Source: an uncultured Oscillospiraceae bacterium
GTDB taxonomy: Bacteria > Bacillota > Clostridia > Oscillospirales > Oscillospiraceae
NCBI GenBank assembly: GCA_951801655.1
Contig: CATONV010000003.1
Span: forward strand, 1-64,000
Length of the DNA: 64,000 nt
Direction of reading: 5' to 3'
Shown: positions 24,903 through 31,892 of the stretch, piece after piece
Numbering within the stretch: position 1 is the stretch's first letter
How the letters are laid out: every line of letters starts with the position of its first letter
Program-made: the position numbers and the translations under genes
The notes under the pieces: generated by a model
Told to the model about the DNA's origin: nothing
The model's input: the letters and a program-made list of their open reading frames with translations, nothing else
Databases searched by the model: none

Positions 24903-26114
24903 CGGATTCTCCGCCTCCACCCCCGGCCTCTCCTGGCCGATCTCCTCCAGGCACTGGGCGGTGAGGGTGACCTCCAGCCGATCCCCGTTCACCCGGGCGG
25001 CAAACTGGGTGGACTCCACCTCCCCGTCCTCGCCGATGAGGTCCCGGAGCCGCCTCAAAAGCTGCTCCTCCAGCAGAGTCTGGGCGGCATCCCGGTCCAC
25101 CTCCACCGCCCGGGGCTGATACTCCCGAAATGTCTCCCGGCTGACGGACAAAGGCAAATTTTCTCCCCGGGGGAGGGTCGCCTGACACACTGTAGTTATT
25201 TTATCATACATTGGCCAGGAAATGCTAGTGTTTCCAAAAATTTTGATGCGCCGCCCTAAAATATTCAGGGACCAGGCGCTTTTTTCCGTCCCCGTGTAGT
25301 CCTTCACCGTGGCCTCCAGCGGGATGGCGGCGGTGAGGAAACGCCATGTCCGGGCCCAAACCCGGCCTCGGGCGTGGGTTTGGTAATATCGGTTGGGCAG
25401 TTCGCTGTACAGAGGCGGCTCCATGGTCACAGTGCCGGAGATGAGAACATCTCCCCGCGCCACCACATCTCCCTCCTCCACCAGCGCGTCCCCCTTTTCT
25501 GTCTCCATGTGGGTGATCACTCCGTCCGCCTGGGCCACAATATCAAAAAATCCCGACTCATCCACCCTCTCCGGAGACTTCACCGCCTCCCGCACAATGA
25601 CCTCCAGCCGGGTGCCGTGGAGATTGACCGCCGCCCAGGACAGATCGTCCAGCTGGACCATCAGCTCCTGGGCCAGCTGTTTGCGGTTCAGGCCGGGGCC
25701 ATATACTCCCGGCCGTACCCCCAGCTGCCTCAGCTGGCTGAGGATCACTGCGGCGGGAACCTCCTGATTACCCGTCACTTGAATAACCAGGACAAACCGG
25801 GACAAAAAACTCACGGCGCACAGCGCAAAGATCAGCCCCGCCAGAAAGGCGTACCGGGTTCGGAACCGGCCCAGAAATTGGGGCAGGCCCAGGCTGGCTT
25901 CCCTCTCCACCGTACATCCAGCCCGCCGGGCCAGCTCCTCCAGCCGCCGCAGGGTATACCGCCGGGTTGTGAGACGGACTGTGTTTTCGTCCGGCCACTC
26001 CATGGCCCAGAACTCGATCCCCTCCTGGGCACAGAGGTTGATCAGCCTCTCGGGAAAGGGGCCCGTCAGCCTGAGTACCACCATCCCACGGAGAAAATTC
26101 ATCAGCTGCCGCAT
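24900..26114 (-). CDS. yqfD: Sporulation protein YqfD
   Basis: A 404-residue membrane protein of the YqfD family, made in the mother cell under sigma-E in Bacillus and needed for efficient sporulation. Landmarks are RGMVVLRLTGPFPERLINLCAQEGIEFW, one membrane helix at about 92-112 (FLAGLIFALCAVSFLSRFVLVIQV), then a large extracytoplasmic part with GVYGPGLNRKQLAQELM and RLEVIVREAV. It lies between yqfC and phoH in the conserved order. Confidence 0.92.
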   Translation of the reverse strand: MRQLMNFLRGMVVLRLTGPFPERLINLCAQEGIEFWAMEWPDENTVRLTTRRYTLRRLEELARRAGCTVEREASLGLPQFLGRFRTRYAFLAGLIFALCAVSFLSRFVLVIQVTGNQEVPAAVILSQLRQLGVRPGVYGPGLNRKQLAQELMVQLDDLSWAAVNLHGTRLEVIVREAVKSPERVDESGFFDIVAQADGVITHMETEKGDALVEEGDVVARGDVLISGTVTMEPPLYSELPNRYYQTHARGRVWARTWRFLTAAIPLEATVKDYTGTEKSAWSLNILGRRIKIFGNTSISWPMYDKITTVCQATLPRGENLPLSVSRETFREYQPRAVEVDRDAAQTLLEEQLLRRLRDLIGEDGEVESTQFAARVNGDRLEVTLTAQCLEEIGQERPGVEAENP

Positions 26115-26174
26115 AGGCGTCTCTCCTTTTTACTGCAGACACGGTGGACCGTGCCCCAATCTACCTGCTGCCCC

Positions 26175-26450
26175 TCACTCCAGCGTGATCTGAGAAATTC
26201 TTCCTGTGATCAGCAGCTCAATCCCTGTCATGGCCCGCAGCTCCAGCTCACGGCCGGCAATCTTGATGAGGAATACCCCTCCACTGACGTGAATCTCCTC
26301 CCGGCCATAGGCCAGGATGCCTTTGTGGTTCTCCACCCGCAGCTCGCCGTCCCCCACCAGCTCCAGGCGCGGCAGACCCGCCAGAGCGTCGGCGGGCAGG
26401 TCGAAGGTCTCCGCCGCCCGTTCCAAAAATCCAAACCGCCGGGGCTTCAT
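26175..26450 (-). CDS. yqfC: Sporulation protein YqfC (YabP/YqfC family)
   Basis: A 91-residue YabP/YqfC-fold protein. Landmarks are LPADALAGLPRLELVGDGELRVENHKGILAYGREEIHV and GRELELRAMTGIELLITGRI. The ATG at 26450 is preferred over the GTG at 26459 because the SD (GAGAGGTG) then has correct spacing. It probably forms an operon with yqfD 60 bp downstream. Its start region lies next to a long hairpin described separately. Confidence 0.9.
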   Translation of the reverse strand: MKPRRFGFLERAAETFDLPADALAGLPRLELVGDGELRVENHKGILAYGREEIHVSGGVFLIKIAGRELELRAMTGIELLITGRISQITLE

Positions 26451-26456
26451 AAAAAT

Positions 26457-26490
26457 CACCTCTCCCCTATCTATATGAGGGGGAGAGGTG
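26457..26490 (-). promoter_or_regulatory. Hairpin holding the yqfC ribosome binding site
   Basis: A perfect 11-bp inverted repeat (26457-26467 with 26480-26490). On the minus strand its 3' arm is GGGGAGAGGTG, the yqfC SD, and the arm is followed at once by ATTTTT and the start codon. It could act as terminator of the upstream gene and also hide the yqfC SD, so that yqfC is translated only from a transcript starting inside the loop or when the stem opens. Confidence 0.6.
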
Positions 26491-26514
26491 AAACTTGTCT
26501 CTTAAAATGTTTGC

Positions 26515-26883
26515 TCAATCCGCTGTTATCCGCGCCTCCACAACTCGGTTGTTTTCCAGGGAAATGTATAAATATTCCGGAAACATGGCCCGGGGCCGGC
26601 CTGCGGCGTAGACCAGCACGGTTTTCGCCGCATCGCCGCCATCCTCACGTACCCGCATTTCGTCATCGTCCGTTCCCAGCAGGGCCTCCACCTCCCCGCG
26701 GGTCATGCCCTCCAGGCCGTTGTACTGCTCCATCAGACTCTCCACCAGCTTTCCCCGGCGGGAAATATCGGTATCCGCCCAGCGCTCCGGGGTAAAGTGC
26801 CGGTCATAATGCCGCCAGGCCAGAAGCAGGAGCGCGGCAATCAAAAAAATTCCCAGCCGCTTGTGCGCCAAAATCCATTTCAT
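26515..26883 (-). CDS. Membrane-anchored hypothetical protein, BamE/SmpA-like fold
   Basis: 122 residues. An N-terminal membrane anchor (KRLGIFLIAALLLLAWRHY) is followed by an extracytoplasmic domain with GLEGMTRGEVEALLG and YLYISLENNRVVEARI, the helix-helix-strand pattern seen in SmpA/BamE-like domains. Its start overlaps the stop of the XRE gene by 4 bp, making it the third gene of a DUF2975/XRE operon. No function is known; the fold is inferred by pattern. Confidence 0.6.
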   Translation of the reverse strand: MKWILAHKRLGIFLIAALLLLAWRHYDRHFTPERWADTDISRRGKLVESLMEQYNGLEGMTRGEVEALLGTDDDEMRVREDGGDAAKTVLVYAAGRPRAMFPEYLYISLENNRVVEARITAD

Positions 26884-27098
26884 TTTGATTCCTCCTCCGG
26901 CACAAACTCCAAAATGTCCCCCGGCTGGCAGTCCAGCGCCTTGCAGATGGCCTCCAAAGTGGAAAAGCGCACCGCCCGGGCCTTGTTGTTCTTCAAAATG
27001 GACAGATTTGCCATTGTTATGTCAACCTTCTGCGCCAGTTCTCCCAGGGACATCTTTCGCCTGGCCATCATCACGTCCAGATTCACCACAATCGCCAT
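26880..27098 (-). CDS. YozG-like XRE regulator
   Basis: A 72-residue compact HTH protein: LDVMMARRKMSLGELAQKVDITMANLSILKN as HTH, then RFSTLEAICKALDCQPGDILEF, the typical C-terminus of the YozG group. It is the usual partner of DUF2975 membrane proteins and lies 11 nt downstream of one here. Likely autoregulates its operon; a candidate operator lies upstream of the DUF2975 promoter. Confidence 0.88.
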   Translation of the reverse strand: MAIVVNLDVMMARRKMSLGELAQKVDITMANLSILKNNKARAVRFSTLEAICKALDCQPGDILEFVPEEESK

Positions 27099-27109
27099 AG
27101 CCGCCCCCC

Positions 27110-27679
27110 CTAAATGGTCAGGTCCTGGTCCTCTTTCAGCTCCGCTGCCTGACGGAACAGGGCGGACATCACCTGAAAGAGAAGACCGGCCATAAGGAAC
27201 CCCAGGATGAACAGGGTGTTGTAGGTGAACAGCGGGGCGGCGCTGTGGTCGTGCCCCAGCCACCAGAAAAGCCGCGCCAGCGCCATGCCGGAGATCACCC
27301 AGCAGCACACCGCCGCCCGGCTCAGCGCCCGGGCGTTTTTTATCTGGAAGGGATTGCCCTCCAAAATGGTGTCCAGCACCTTCTTGGCCTGCCAGAGAAT
27401 CATAGCGGTACAGCCGCCGCACAGCCAGAAAAACAGGCTCCATGCCGTAAGAAGCGAAGGTTCCAGGAAAATCCCATAAAGGGCTCCGACGAAAATCACT
27501 GCCACCCAAAACAGACCGTCACCGCTCTCATGACTGACCCATTCCCATACCGATTCATGGTCATGCCAAAAGGCCACCGCTCCAGGCACCAGAGGCAGAC
27601 AGAACAAATTAAGCGTGAACACAACGGCGACCATTCCCCGCAAAATCCTCGCCAGCCTCTGAACAGCCGTCTTTTCCAC
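27110..27679 (-). CDS. DUF2975 membrane protein
   Basis: 189 residues with four predicted membrane helices. RLARILRGMVAVVFTLNLFCLPLV is the first, and the third is followed by VLDTILEGNPFQIKNARALSRAAVC, the family's conserved central stretch. DUF2975 proteins pair with YozG-type regulators in many Firmicutes; function unknown. It is the first gene of a three-gene operon. Confidence 0.82.
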   Translation of the reverse strand: MEKTAVQRLARILRGMVAVVFTLNLFCLPLVPGAVAFWHDHESVWEWVSHESGDGLFWVAVIFVGALYGIFLEPSLLTAWSLFFWLCGGCTAMILWQAKKVLDTILEGNPFQIKNARALSRAAVCCWVISGMALARLFWWLGHDHSAAPLFTYNTLFILGFLMAGLLFQVMSALFRQAAELKEDQDLTI

Positions 27680-27706
27680 GGAAAATTCCCCCTTTCGGTT
27701 TACTCC

Positions 27707-27759
27707 ATCCTAGCACAGCGAAAACTGATTTTCAATATATTTTTATTGTTTTTCGATAA
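27707..27759 (-). promoter_or_regulatory. Promoter and candidate operator of the DUF2975/XRE operon
   Basis: On the minus strand TTGAAA (27730-27735), 17 bp, TAGGAT (27707-27712). Just upstream, 27743-27759 reads TTATCGAAAAACAATAA on the minus strand, a near-perfect inverted repeat around AAAAA with one mismatch. That is a plausible operator for the YozG-like regulator. Confidence 0.5.
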
Positions 27760-27773
27760 ATTTTTAGAGAAAG

Positions 27774-27957
27774 AAAGGGCCCCTTTTGAAAGGGGCTCCC
27801 GGCGAAGCCGGGTGGGGATTGTATTTTGGCGAAGCCAAAATGTGCGAAGCAATCAAGATATTGCAAATCCGGGTTTACTTCGTATATTTTGCTTCGCAAA
27901 ACACAATCCTCCGTCATCGCCTCCGGCGATGCCACCTCCTTTCCAAAGGAGGCTTTT
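27774..27957. mobile_element. MITE-like element with hairpin ends
   Basis: About 184 bp of nested inverted repeats. Both halves have the same order: a terminator-like end hairpin (GCCCCTTT/AAAGGGGC at left, CCTCCTTT/AAAGGAGG at right), a second hairpin (CCCGGC-GAA-GCCGGG at left, a CATCGCC-type stem at right), GGGGATTGT or GGAGGATTGT, a third hairpin with GCGAAGC, then CGAAG towards the centre. No coding capacity and no clear target-site duplication. Its right edge is 12 bp from the nth stop. Confidence 0.7.
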
Positions 27958-27968
27958 TCGCGCTCCTG

Positions 27969-28616
27969 TCAGACTCCGTTCTTCGCAAAGTGGTCGCACC
28001 AGGGCCGCAGGGTACACGTCTGACACTGGGGTCTTCGGGCGACGCACACCGCCCGGCCGTGGAGGACCATACGGTGGCAGAAGTCGTTGGACTCCTCCGG
28101 GGGCAGGACGGCCCGAAGCTGCGTCTCCACCTTGGCCGGGTCCTTGGTGCCGTCAGTGAGGCCCAGCAGGCCGGTGATGCGGATGCAGTGGGTGTCAGCC
28201 ACCACCACGCCGGGGGTGTGGTACACGTCCCCCAGAATCAGATTCGCGGTCTTTCTCCCCACGCCGGGCAGCTTCAGCAGCTCCTCCATGGTACCGGGGA
28301 CCTTGCCGCCGTAGTCCCGCAGCAGCATCTGGGAGGCCAGCACAATGTCCTTGGCCTTGGCCCGGAAGAAGCCGGTGGAATGGATGTACTCTTCCACTTC
28401 AGAAACATCGGCCTCCGCCAGGGACTCCAGGGTTGGAAACCGCTTGTACAGGGCGGGGGTCACCTTGTTCACCCTCTCGTCGGTACACTGGGCGGCCAGA
28501 CGGACGGAAAACAGCAGCTCGTAGTCTTTTTTATACTCCAGGGAGCAGATGCCGCCGGGATAGAGGACCTTCAGCTCCTCCACAATAGCGCGGATTTCCT
28601 CTGGGGTTTTGTTCAT
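27969..28616 (-). CDS. nth: Endonuclease III
   Basis: DNA glycosylase/AP lyase removing oxidised pyrimidines in base-excision repair. In 215 residues the helix-hairpin-helix is LLKLPGVGRKTANLILGD with the catalytic Lys, followed by VVADTHCIRI with the catalytic Asp. The 4Fe-4S cluster is C-x6-C-x2-C-x5-C in CVARRPQCQTCTLRPWC. Monocistronic; a MITE-like element separates it from the next minus-strand gene. Confidence 0.96.
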   Translation of the reverse strand: MNKTPEEIRAIVEELKVLYPGGICSLEYKKDYELLFSVRLAAQCTDERVNKVTPALYKRFPTLESLAEADVSEVEEYIHSTGFFRAKAKDIVLASQMLLRDYGGKVPGTMEELLKLPGVGRKTANLILGDVYHTPGVVVADTHCIRITGLLGLTDGTKDPAKVETQLRAVLPPEESNDFCHRMVLHGRAVCVARRPQCQTCTLRPWCDHFAKNGV

Positions 28617-28640
28617 AATGTGTCACCTCTCATCTACATT

Positions 28641-28669
28641 TGGGCGGGCGGCCGCAGGCCGCCCCTACA
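28641..28669. repeat. Half copy of the palindromic repeat
   Basis: One arm only: GGGCGGCCGCAGG through CCGCCCCTACA, matching the right arm of the 23732 copy. The other arm is absent, suggesting decay or deletion. It lies between the divergent nth and rlmA genes. Confidence 0.6.
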
Positions 28670-28717
28670 ATATATCATATCCCGGGCAAAATTTCGACTC
28701 TTTCGAACAAAATACCC

Positions 28718-28746
28718 TTGTCTTTTTTCTCCGTCCCCGATATGAT
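28718..28746 (+). promoter_or_regulatory. sigma-A promoter of rlmA
   Basis: TTGTCT (28718-28723), 17 bp, TATGAT (28741-28746), about 15 bp before the SD GGGGCGAGGTGA. The leader is very short. Confidence 0.65.
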
Positions 28747-28767
28747 GGAGGGGCGAGGTGACATGTT

Positions 28768-29598
28768 ATGAAAAGTCTGTTCCGATGCCCCCTGTGCCAA
28801 GCCCCTCTGGAGAGGGAAGAGACACGCTGGCTCTGCCCCAACCGGCACAGCTTTGACCGGGCCGCCGCCGGGTATGTCCACCTGCTCCCCGCCAATCAGA
28901 AGCACTCCAAAGACCCCGGCGACGACAAAGCCATGGTGGCCGCCCGGTCCGCTTTTTTGGAAAAGGACTACTATGCTCCTCTGCGGGACAATCTGTGTAA
29001 AGTAATTCTACAGTACGCAGAAAACTTGCCCGCCCCCGTCATCCTGGACAGCGGCTGCGGAGAGGGCTACTACACCGCCGGGCTGTACCGGGCGCTGTCC
29101 GAGGCGGACCGCCCCCCTAAAATCGCGGGGGTGGACCTGTCCAAAGCCGCTCTGCGCCGGGCAGCGAAACGGGCGCCCAAGGCGGAATTTGCCGTGGCTT
29201 CGGTGTACCATCTGCCCGTCCTGGATCAGTCAGTAGACGTACTGGTCAACATTTTTTCTCCTTTGGCAACCGAGGAGTTCGCCCGGGTGCTGCGCCCCGG
29301 GGGACTGTTCTGCTACGCAGTCCCCTCCGCCCGGCACCTGTGGGAGATGAAGCAAGTCCTGTATGTCCACCCCTATGAGAACCCGGTAAAGCGGGAGGGT
29401 TACACCGGCTTTATCTGGCGGGATGTAAAGGAGATACGCTATACGGTCAATCTAGAGGGGACCGGCGACATCATGGCCCTGTTCGGCATGACTCCCTACG
29501 CCTGGAAGACTCCGAAAGAAGGCGTCGTCCGGCTGAAGACTTTGGACCGGCTTGACTGCCAAATCGGATTTGACCTACACCTGTATGAACGGGTGTAA
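28768..29598 (+). CDS. rlmA: 23S rRNA (guanine-N1)-methyltransferase RlmA
   Basis: Methylates N1 of a guanine in helix 35 of 23S rRNA; Gram-positive members (RlmA-II) act on G748. The 276 residues have an N-terminal zinc finger (CPLCQAPLE and CPNRHSFD), GYVHLLP and a class I SAM-binding motif LDSGCGEGYYT, with VDLSKAALRRAAKR after it. The target base at the macrolide exit tunnel matters for tylosin-type drugs. It is transcribed alone from its own promoter. Confidence 0.9.
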   Translation: MKSLFRCPLCQAPLEREETRWLCPNRHSFDRAAAGYVHLLPANQKHSKDPGDDKAMVAARSAFLEKDYYAPLRDNLCKVILQYAENLPAPVILDSGCGEGYYTAGLYRALSEADRPPKIAGVDLSKAALRRAAKRAPKAEFAVASVYHLPVLDQSVDVLVNIFSPLATEEFARVLRPGGLFCYAVPSARHLWEMKQVLYVHPYENPVKREGYTGFIWRDVKEIRYTVNLEGTGDIMALFGMTPYAWKTPKEGVVRLKTLDRLDCQIGFDLHLYERV

Positions 29599-29629
29599 AA
29601 AGAGCCGCCAAAGGCGGCTCTTTTATCTT
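29598..29629. terminator. Bidirectional terminator between rlmA and gltX
   Basis: A perfect 12-bp stem (29598-29609 with 29613-29624), loop AAA, with A and T runs at its ends. It serves both convergent genes. Confidence 0.9.
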
Positions 29630-31112
29630 ACAGCTTTTCCAGCCCCAGCTTGAGGCGGCGGAGGGTCTCCTCCTTGCCCAAAATTTTACAAATTTCAATG
29701 GCGCCGCCGGGCGTCACCGCCTGACCGGCGGCAGCGATACGCACCGGCCACATGACGGTGGCGTTCTTCACCTGGAGGCCCTCAGCCAACCCGGTGAGAA
29801 CGTCATGGATATTCCCCTCGTTCCAGGTGTGTACAGCGTCCAGCACCACAATGGCGGAGGACAGCATCTCCTTTGCCACCTCGGGGGTACACTTGGACTT
29901 CTTGTTGGCAAACAGCTCCGCGCTGTACTCGGGCAGCTCCTGGAAGAAGGCCACCTTCTCCGGGATCTCGGTGAGCCTTTCGCACCGGGCCTGGAGCAGG
30001 GCGGCAATCTCCTCCGCCGACAGGCTTTCACCCTTTACAGTCTCTCGGATATAGGGCTTTGCCACCCGGGCGAAATCCTCCGGGGACATGGCCCGCAGGT
30101 ATAGGGCGTTGAAGTGGGTCAGCTTCTCAATATCGAAGATGGCCGGGGACTTGGACATGCCCGCCAGGTCGAAGGCCTTTGCCAGCTCGTCCAAGGAGAA
30201 GACCTCTTTCTCGGCAATGTCTCCCCGGGGGGACCAGCCCAGCAGGGCCACGTAGTTGAGGATGGCGTCGGTGAGGAAGCCCTGGTCCTTCAGGTCCTCG
30301 TAGGAGGGGTCGCCGTGGCGCTTGGACATCTTGTTCTGGGCGTCCCGCATGACGGGAGAACAGTGGACATAGGTGGGGATATCCCAGCCGAAGCCCTCAT
30401 ACAGCAGGTTATACTTGGGAGCAGAGGACAGGTACTCGCTGCCCCGGACCACGTGGGTAATGCCCATGAGGTGGTCGTCGATGACATTGGCAAAGTTGTA
30501 GGTGGGCATACCGTCCCGCTTGATGAGGACCTGATCGTCCAGCGTTTTGTTCTCCACGGTGATGTCGCCGAAGATGGCGTCGTGGAAGGTGGTAGTCCCC
30601 TCCGCCGGAATGCGCTGACGGATGACGTAAGGCTCCCCGGCGTCTACCCGGGCCTGGGCCTCCTCCGGGGACAGGGACCGGCAGAGGTCTTCCGCCCGGT
30701 CAAATTCGCCGGTGTCCTCGGCGCTGTCCGCTTTCTCGCAAAAACAGTAGTAGGCGTGTCCCTTTTCGACGAGCAGCCGGGCGTACTTTCCATAGGTATC
30801 CCGCCTCTCCGACTGGATGTAGGGGGCCACAGGGCCGCCCACGTCGGGCCCCTCGTCGTGGTCCAACTTACACTCGGCCAGCGTCTTGTAGATCACATCG
30901 GTGGCGCCCTCCACCAGGCGGCCCTGGTCGGTGTCCTCAATGCGCAGGATGAAGGTGCCCCCGGCGTTCCGGGCAATGAGCCAGGTGTATAGCGCCGTGC
31001 GCAGGTTGCCCACGTGCATGTATCCCGTGGGCGAGGGCGCAAACCGGGTGCGCACCTTTCCCTTGGGGATTTTTTTCTCCATCTCTTCAAAATACTTCAT
31101 GTCCAATGCCAT
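29628..31112 (-). CDS. gltX: Glutamate-tRNA ligase
   Basis: Charges tRNA-Glu with glutamate. 494 residues from the ATG at 31112 (SD GGGAGGAG); a longer reading would add 26 unrelated residues. Class I landmarks are the HIGH-equivalent PSPTGYMHVGN, FILRIEDTDQGR, the insertion SLSPEEAQARV, and the KMSKS-equivalent KMSKRHGD, followed by the C-terminal anticodon-binding domain. No gatCAB genes are in the window, so whether it also charges tRNA-Gln is open. Confidence 0.97.
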   Translation of the reverse strand: MALDMKYFEEMEKKIPKGKVRTRFAPSPTGYMHVGNLRTALYTWLIARNAGGTFILRIEDTDQGRLVEGATDVIYKTLAECKLDHDEGPDVGGPVAPYIQSERRDTYGKYARLLVEKGHAYYCFCEKADSAEDTGEFDRAEDLCRSLSPEEAQARVDAGEPYVIRQRIPAEGTTTFHDAIFGDITVENKTLDDQVLIKRDGMPTYNFANVIDDHLMGITHVVRGSEYLSSAPKYNLLYEGFGWDIPTYVHCSPVMRDAQNKMSKRHGDPSYEDLKDQGFLTDAILNYVALLGWSPRGDIAEKEVFSLDELAKAFDLAGMSKSPAIFDIEKLTHFNALYLRAMSPEDFARVAKPYIRETVKGESLSAEEIAALLQARCERLTEIPEKVAFFQELPEYSAELFANKKSKCTPEVAKEMLSSAIVVLDAVHTWNEGNIHDVLTGLAEGLQVKNATVMWPVRIAAAGQAVTPGGAIEICKILGKEETLRRLKLGLEKL

Positions 31113-31145
31113 GATATTCTCTCCTCCCGTAGACAGGTTTTCTCT

Positions 31146-31174
31146 ATTATAGGCAATTCTCCGCTGTTTTGCAA
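31146..31174 (-). promoter_or_regulatory. sigma-A promoter of gltX
   Basis: On the minus strand TTGCAA (31169-31174), a 17-bp spacer and a perfect TATAAT (31146-31151), about 34 bp before the start codon. Confidence 0.8.
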
Positions 31175-31243
31175 GTGAAATCTCACCCAAAGATAAAGGA
31201 GTCGGACCTGTTTGCTGTTGAAGACCTTCTCCAGAAATACAGC

Positions 31244-31272
31244 TTGCCTATTCAGCCGATCTCTGATATAAT
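31244..31272 (+). promoter_or_regulatory. sigma-A promoter of the 31300 gene
   Basis: TTGCCT (31244-31249), 17 bp, perfect TATAAT (31267-31272), then GGGAGGT before the ATG at 31300. Confidence 0.75.
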
Positions 31273-31299
31273 CAGCCCACAAAAAAGGGAGGTACTACC

Positions 31300-31845
31300 A
31301 TGGCCGAAACTCAATTCTATTGTGTCATAGCTGTTTTCCTCTTTCTGGGCATTCCTGTCCTGTTTTTTTCCTTGGTACGGGGGGCTGAAGCAGAAAAAAG
31401 ACGACTGTTACGGTCCCTTCTTCTGTTGGGCGGAATGATTCTTCTCCGTTTTGGCGGCAACTATTCTCTCTCCAAGCTGGACATGGGCTGGCGCTGCACC
31501 CCCCGGTACGTCATGAGTTTCCTGATCTGGGTCCTGCTTGTTGTGACCATCGCCCGCTGCTTGCAAACGCTTGCCTCTCTCCCGGAAAAGCGTACTTCCC
31601 CAATCTGGCTGGGCAGCTTTCTCTCCCTACTTACGTCCGCAGTCTTTATCACCCTTCTCATGATTAGCCTGTACTCCGACCGCCTGAACGAATCTGTTGT
31701 CTCCATTGACGGACAGGCTGTCATCCGGGAGAGCAAGCTAAACGGCGGCGCTGTGCGGCGGTTTTATCTCCCCGTCAACTGCCTGGTCCACGGCCAGGAG
31801 CTGGAATATAATTGGGAGACCAATCAGGTCACCCTTCCAGCCTAA
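31300..31845 (+). CDS. Hypothetical four-helix membrane protein
   Basis: 181 residues with hydrophobic segments near 8-28, 37-54, 68-87 and 104-126, a short charged loop (SLVRGAEAEKRRLLR), and a soluble C-terminal tail of about 55 residues (ESVVSIDGQAVIRESKLNGG...) likely outside or inside depending on topology. I do not recognise the family. Promoter, SD and terminator are all good, so it is a real single-gene unit. Confidence 0.7.
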   Translation: MAETQFYCVIAVFLFLGIPVLFFSLVRGAEAEKRRLLRSLLLLGGMILLRFGGNYSLSKLDMGWRCTPRYVMSFLIWVLLVVTIARCLQTLASLPEKRTSPIWLGSFLSLLTSAVFITLLMISLYSDRLNESVVSIDGQAVIRESKLNGGAVRRFYLPVNCLVHGQELEYNWETNQVTLPA

Positions 31846-31860
31846 CATCGACCAGCAAAA

Positions 31861-31886
31861 GAGGCAGGCCCGCTTGGGCCTGCCTC
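31861..31886. terminator. Bidirectional terminator
   Basis: A perfect 11-bp stem (31861-31871 with 31876-31886), loop GCTT, between the convergent membrane-protein gene and the DUF3794-LysM gene. The plus strand continues CGGTTTTAT. Confidence 0.85.
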
Positions 31887-31892
31887 TCGGTT

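Noticed and set aside
27099-27509. N-terminal extension of the YozG-like gene through the DUF2975 gene
   Set aside because: Out-of-frame shadow of DUF2975; the HTH protein starts at 27098.
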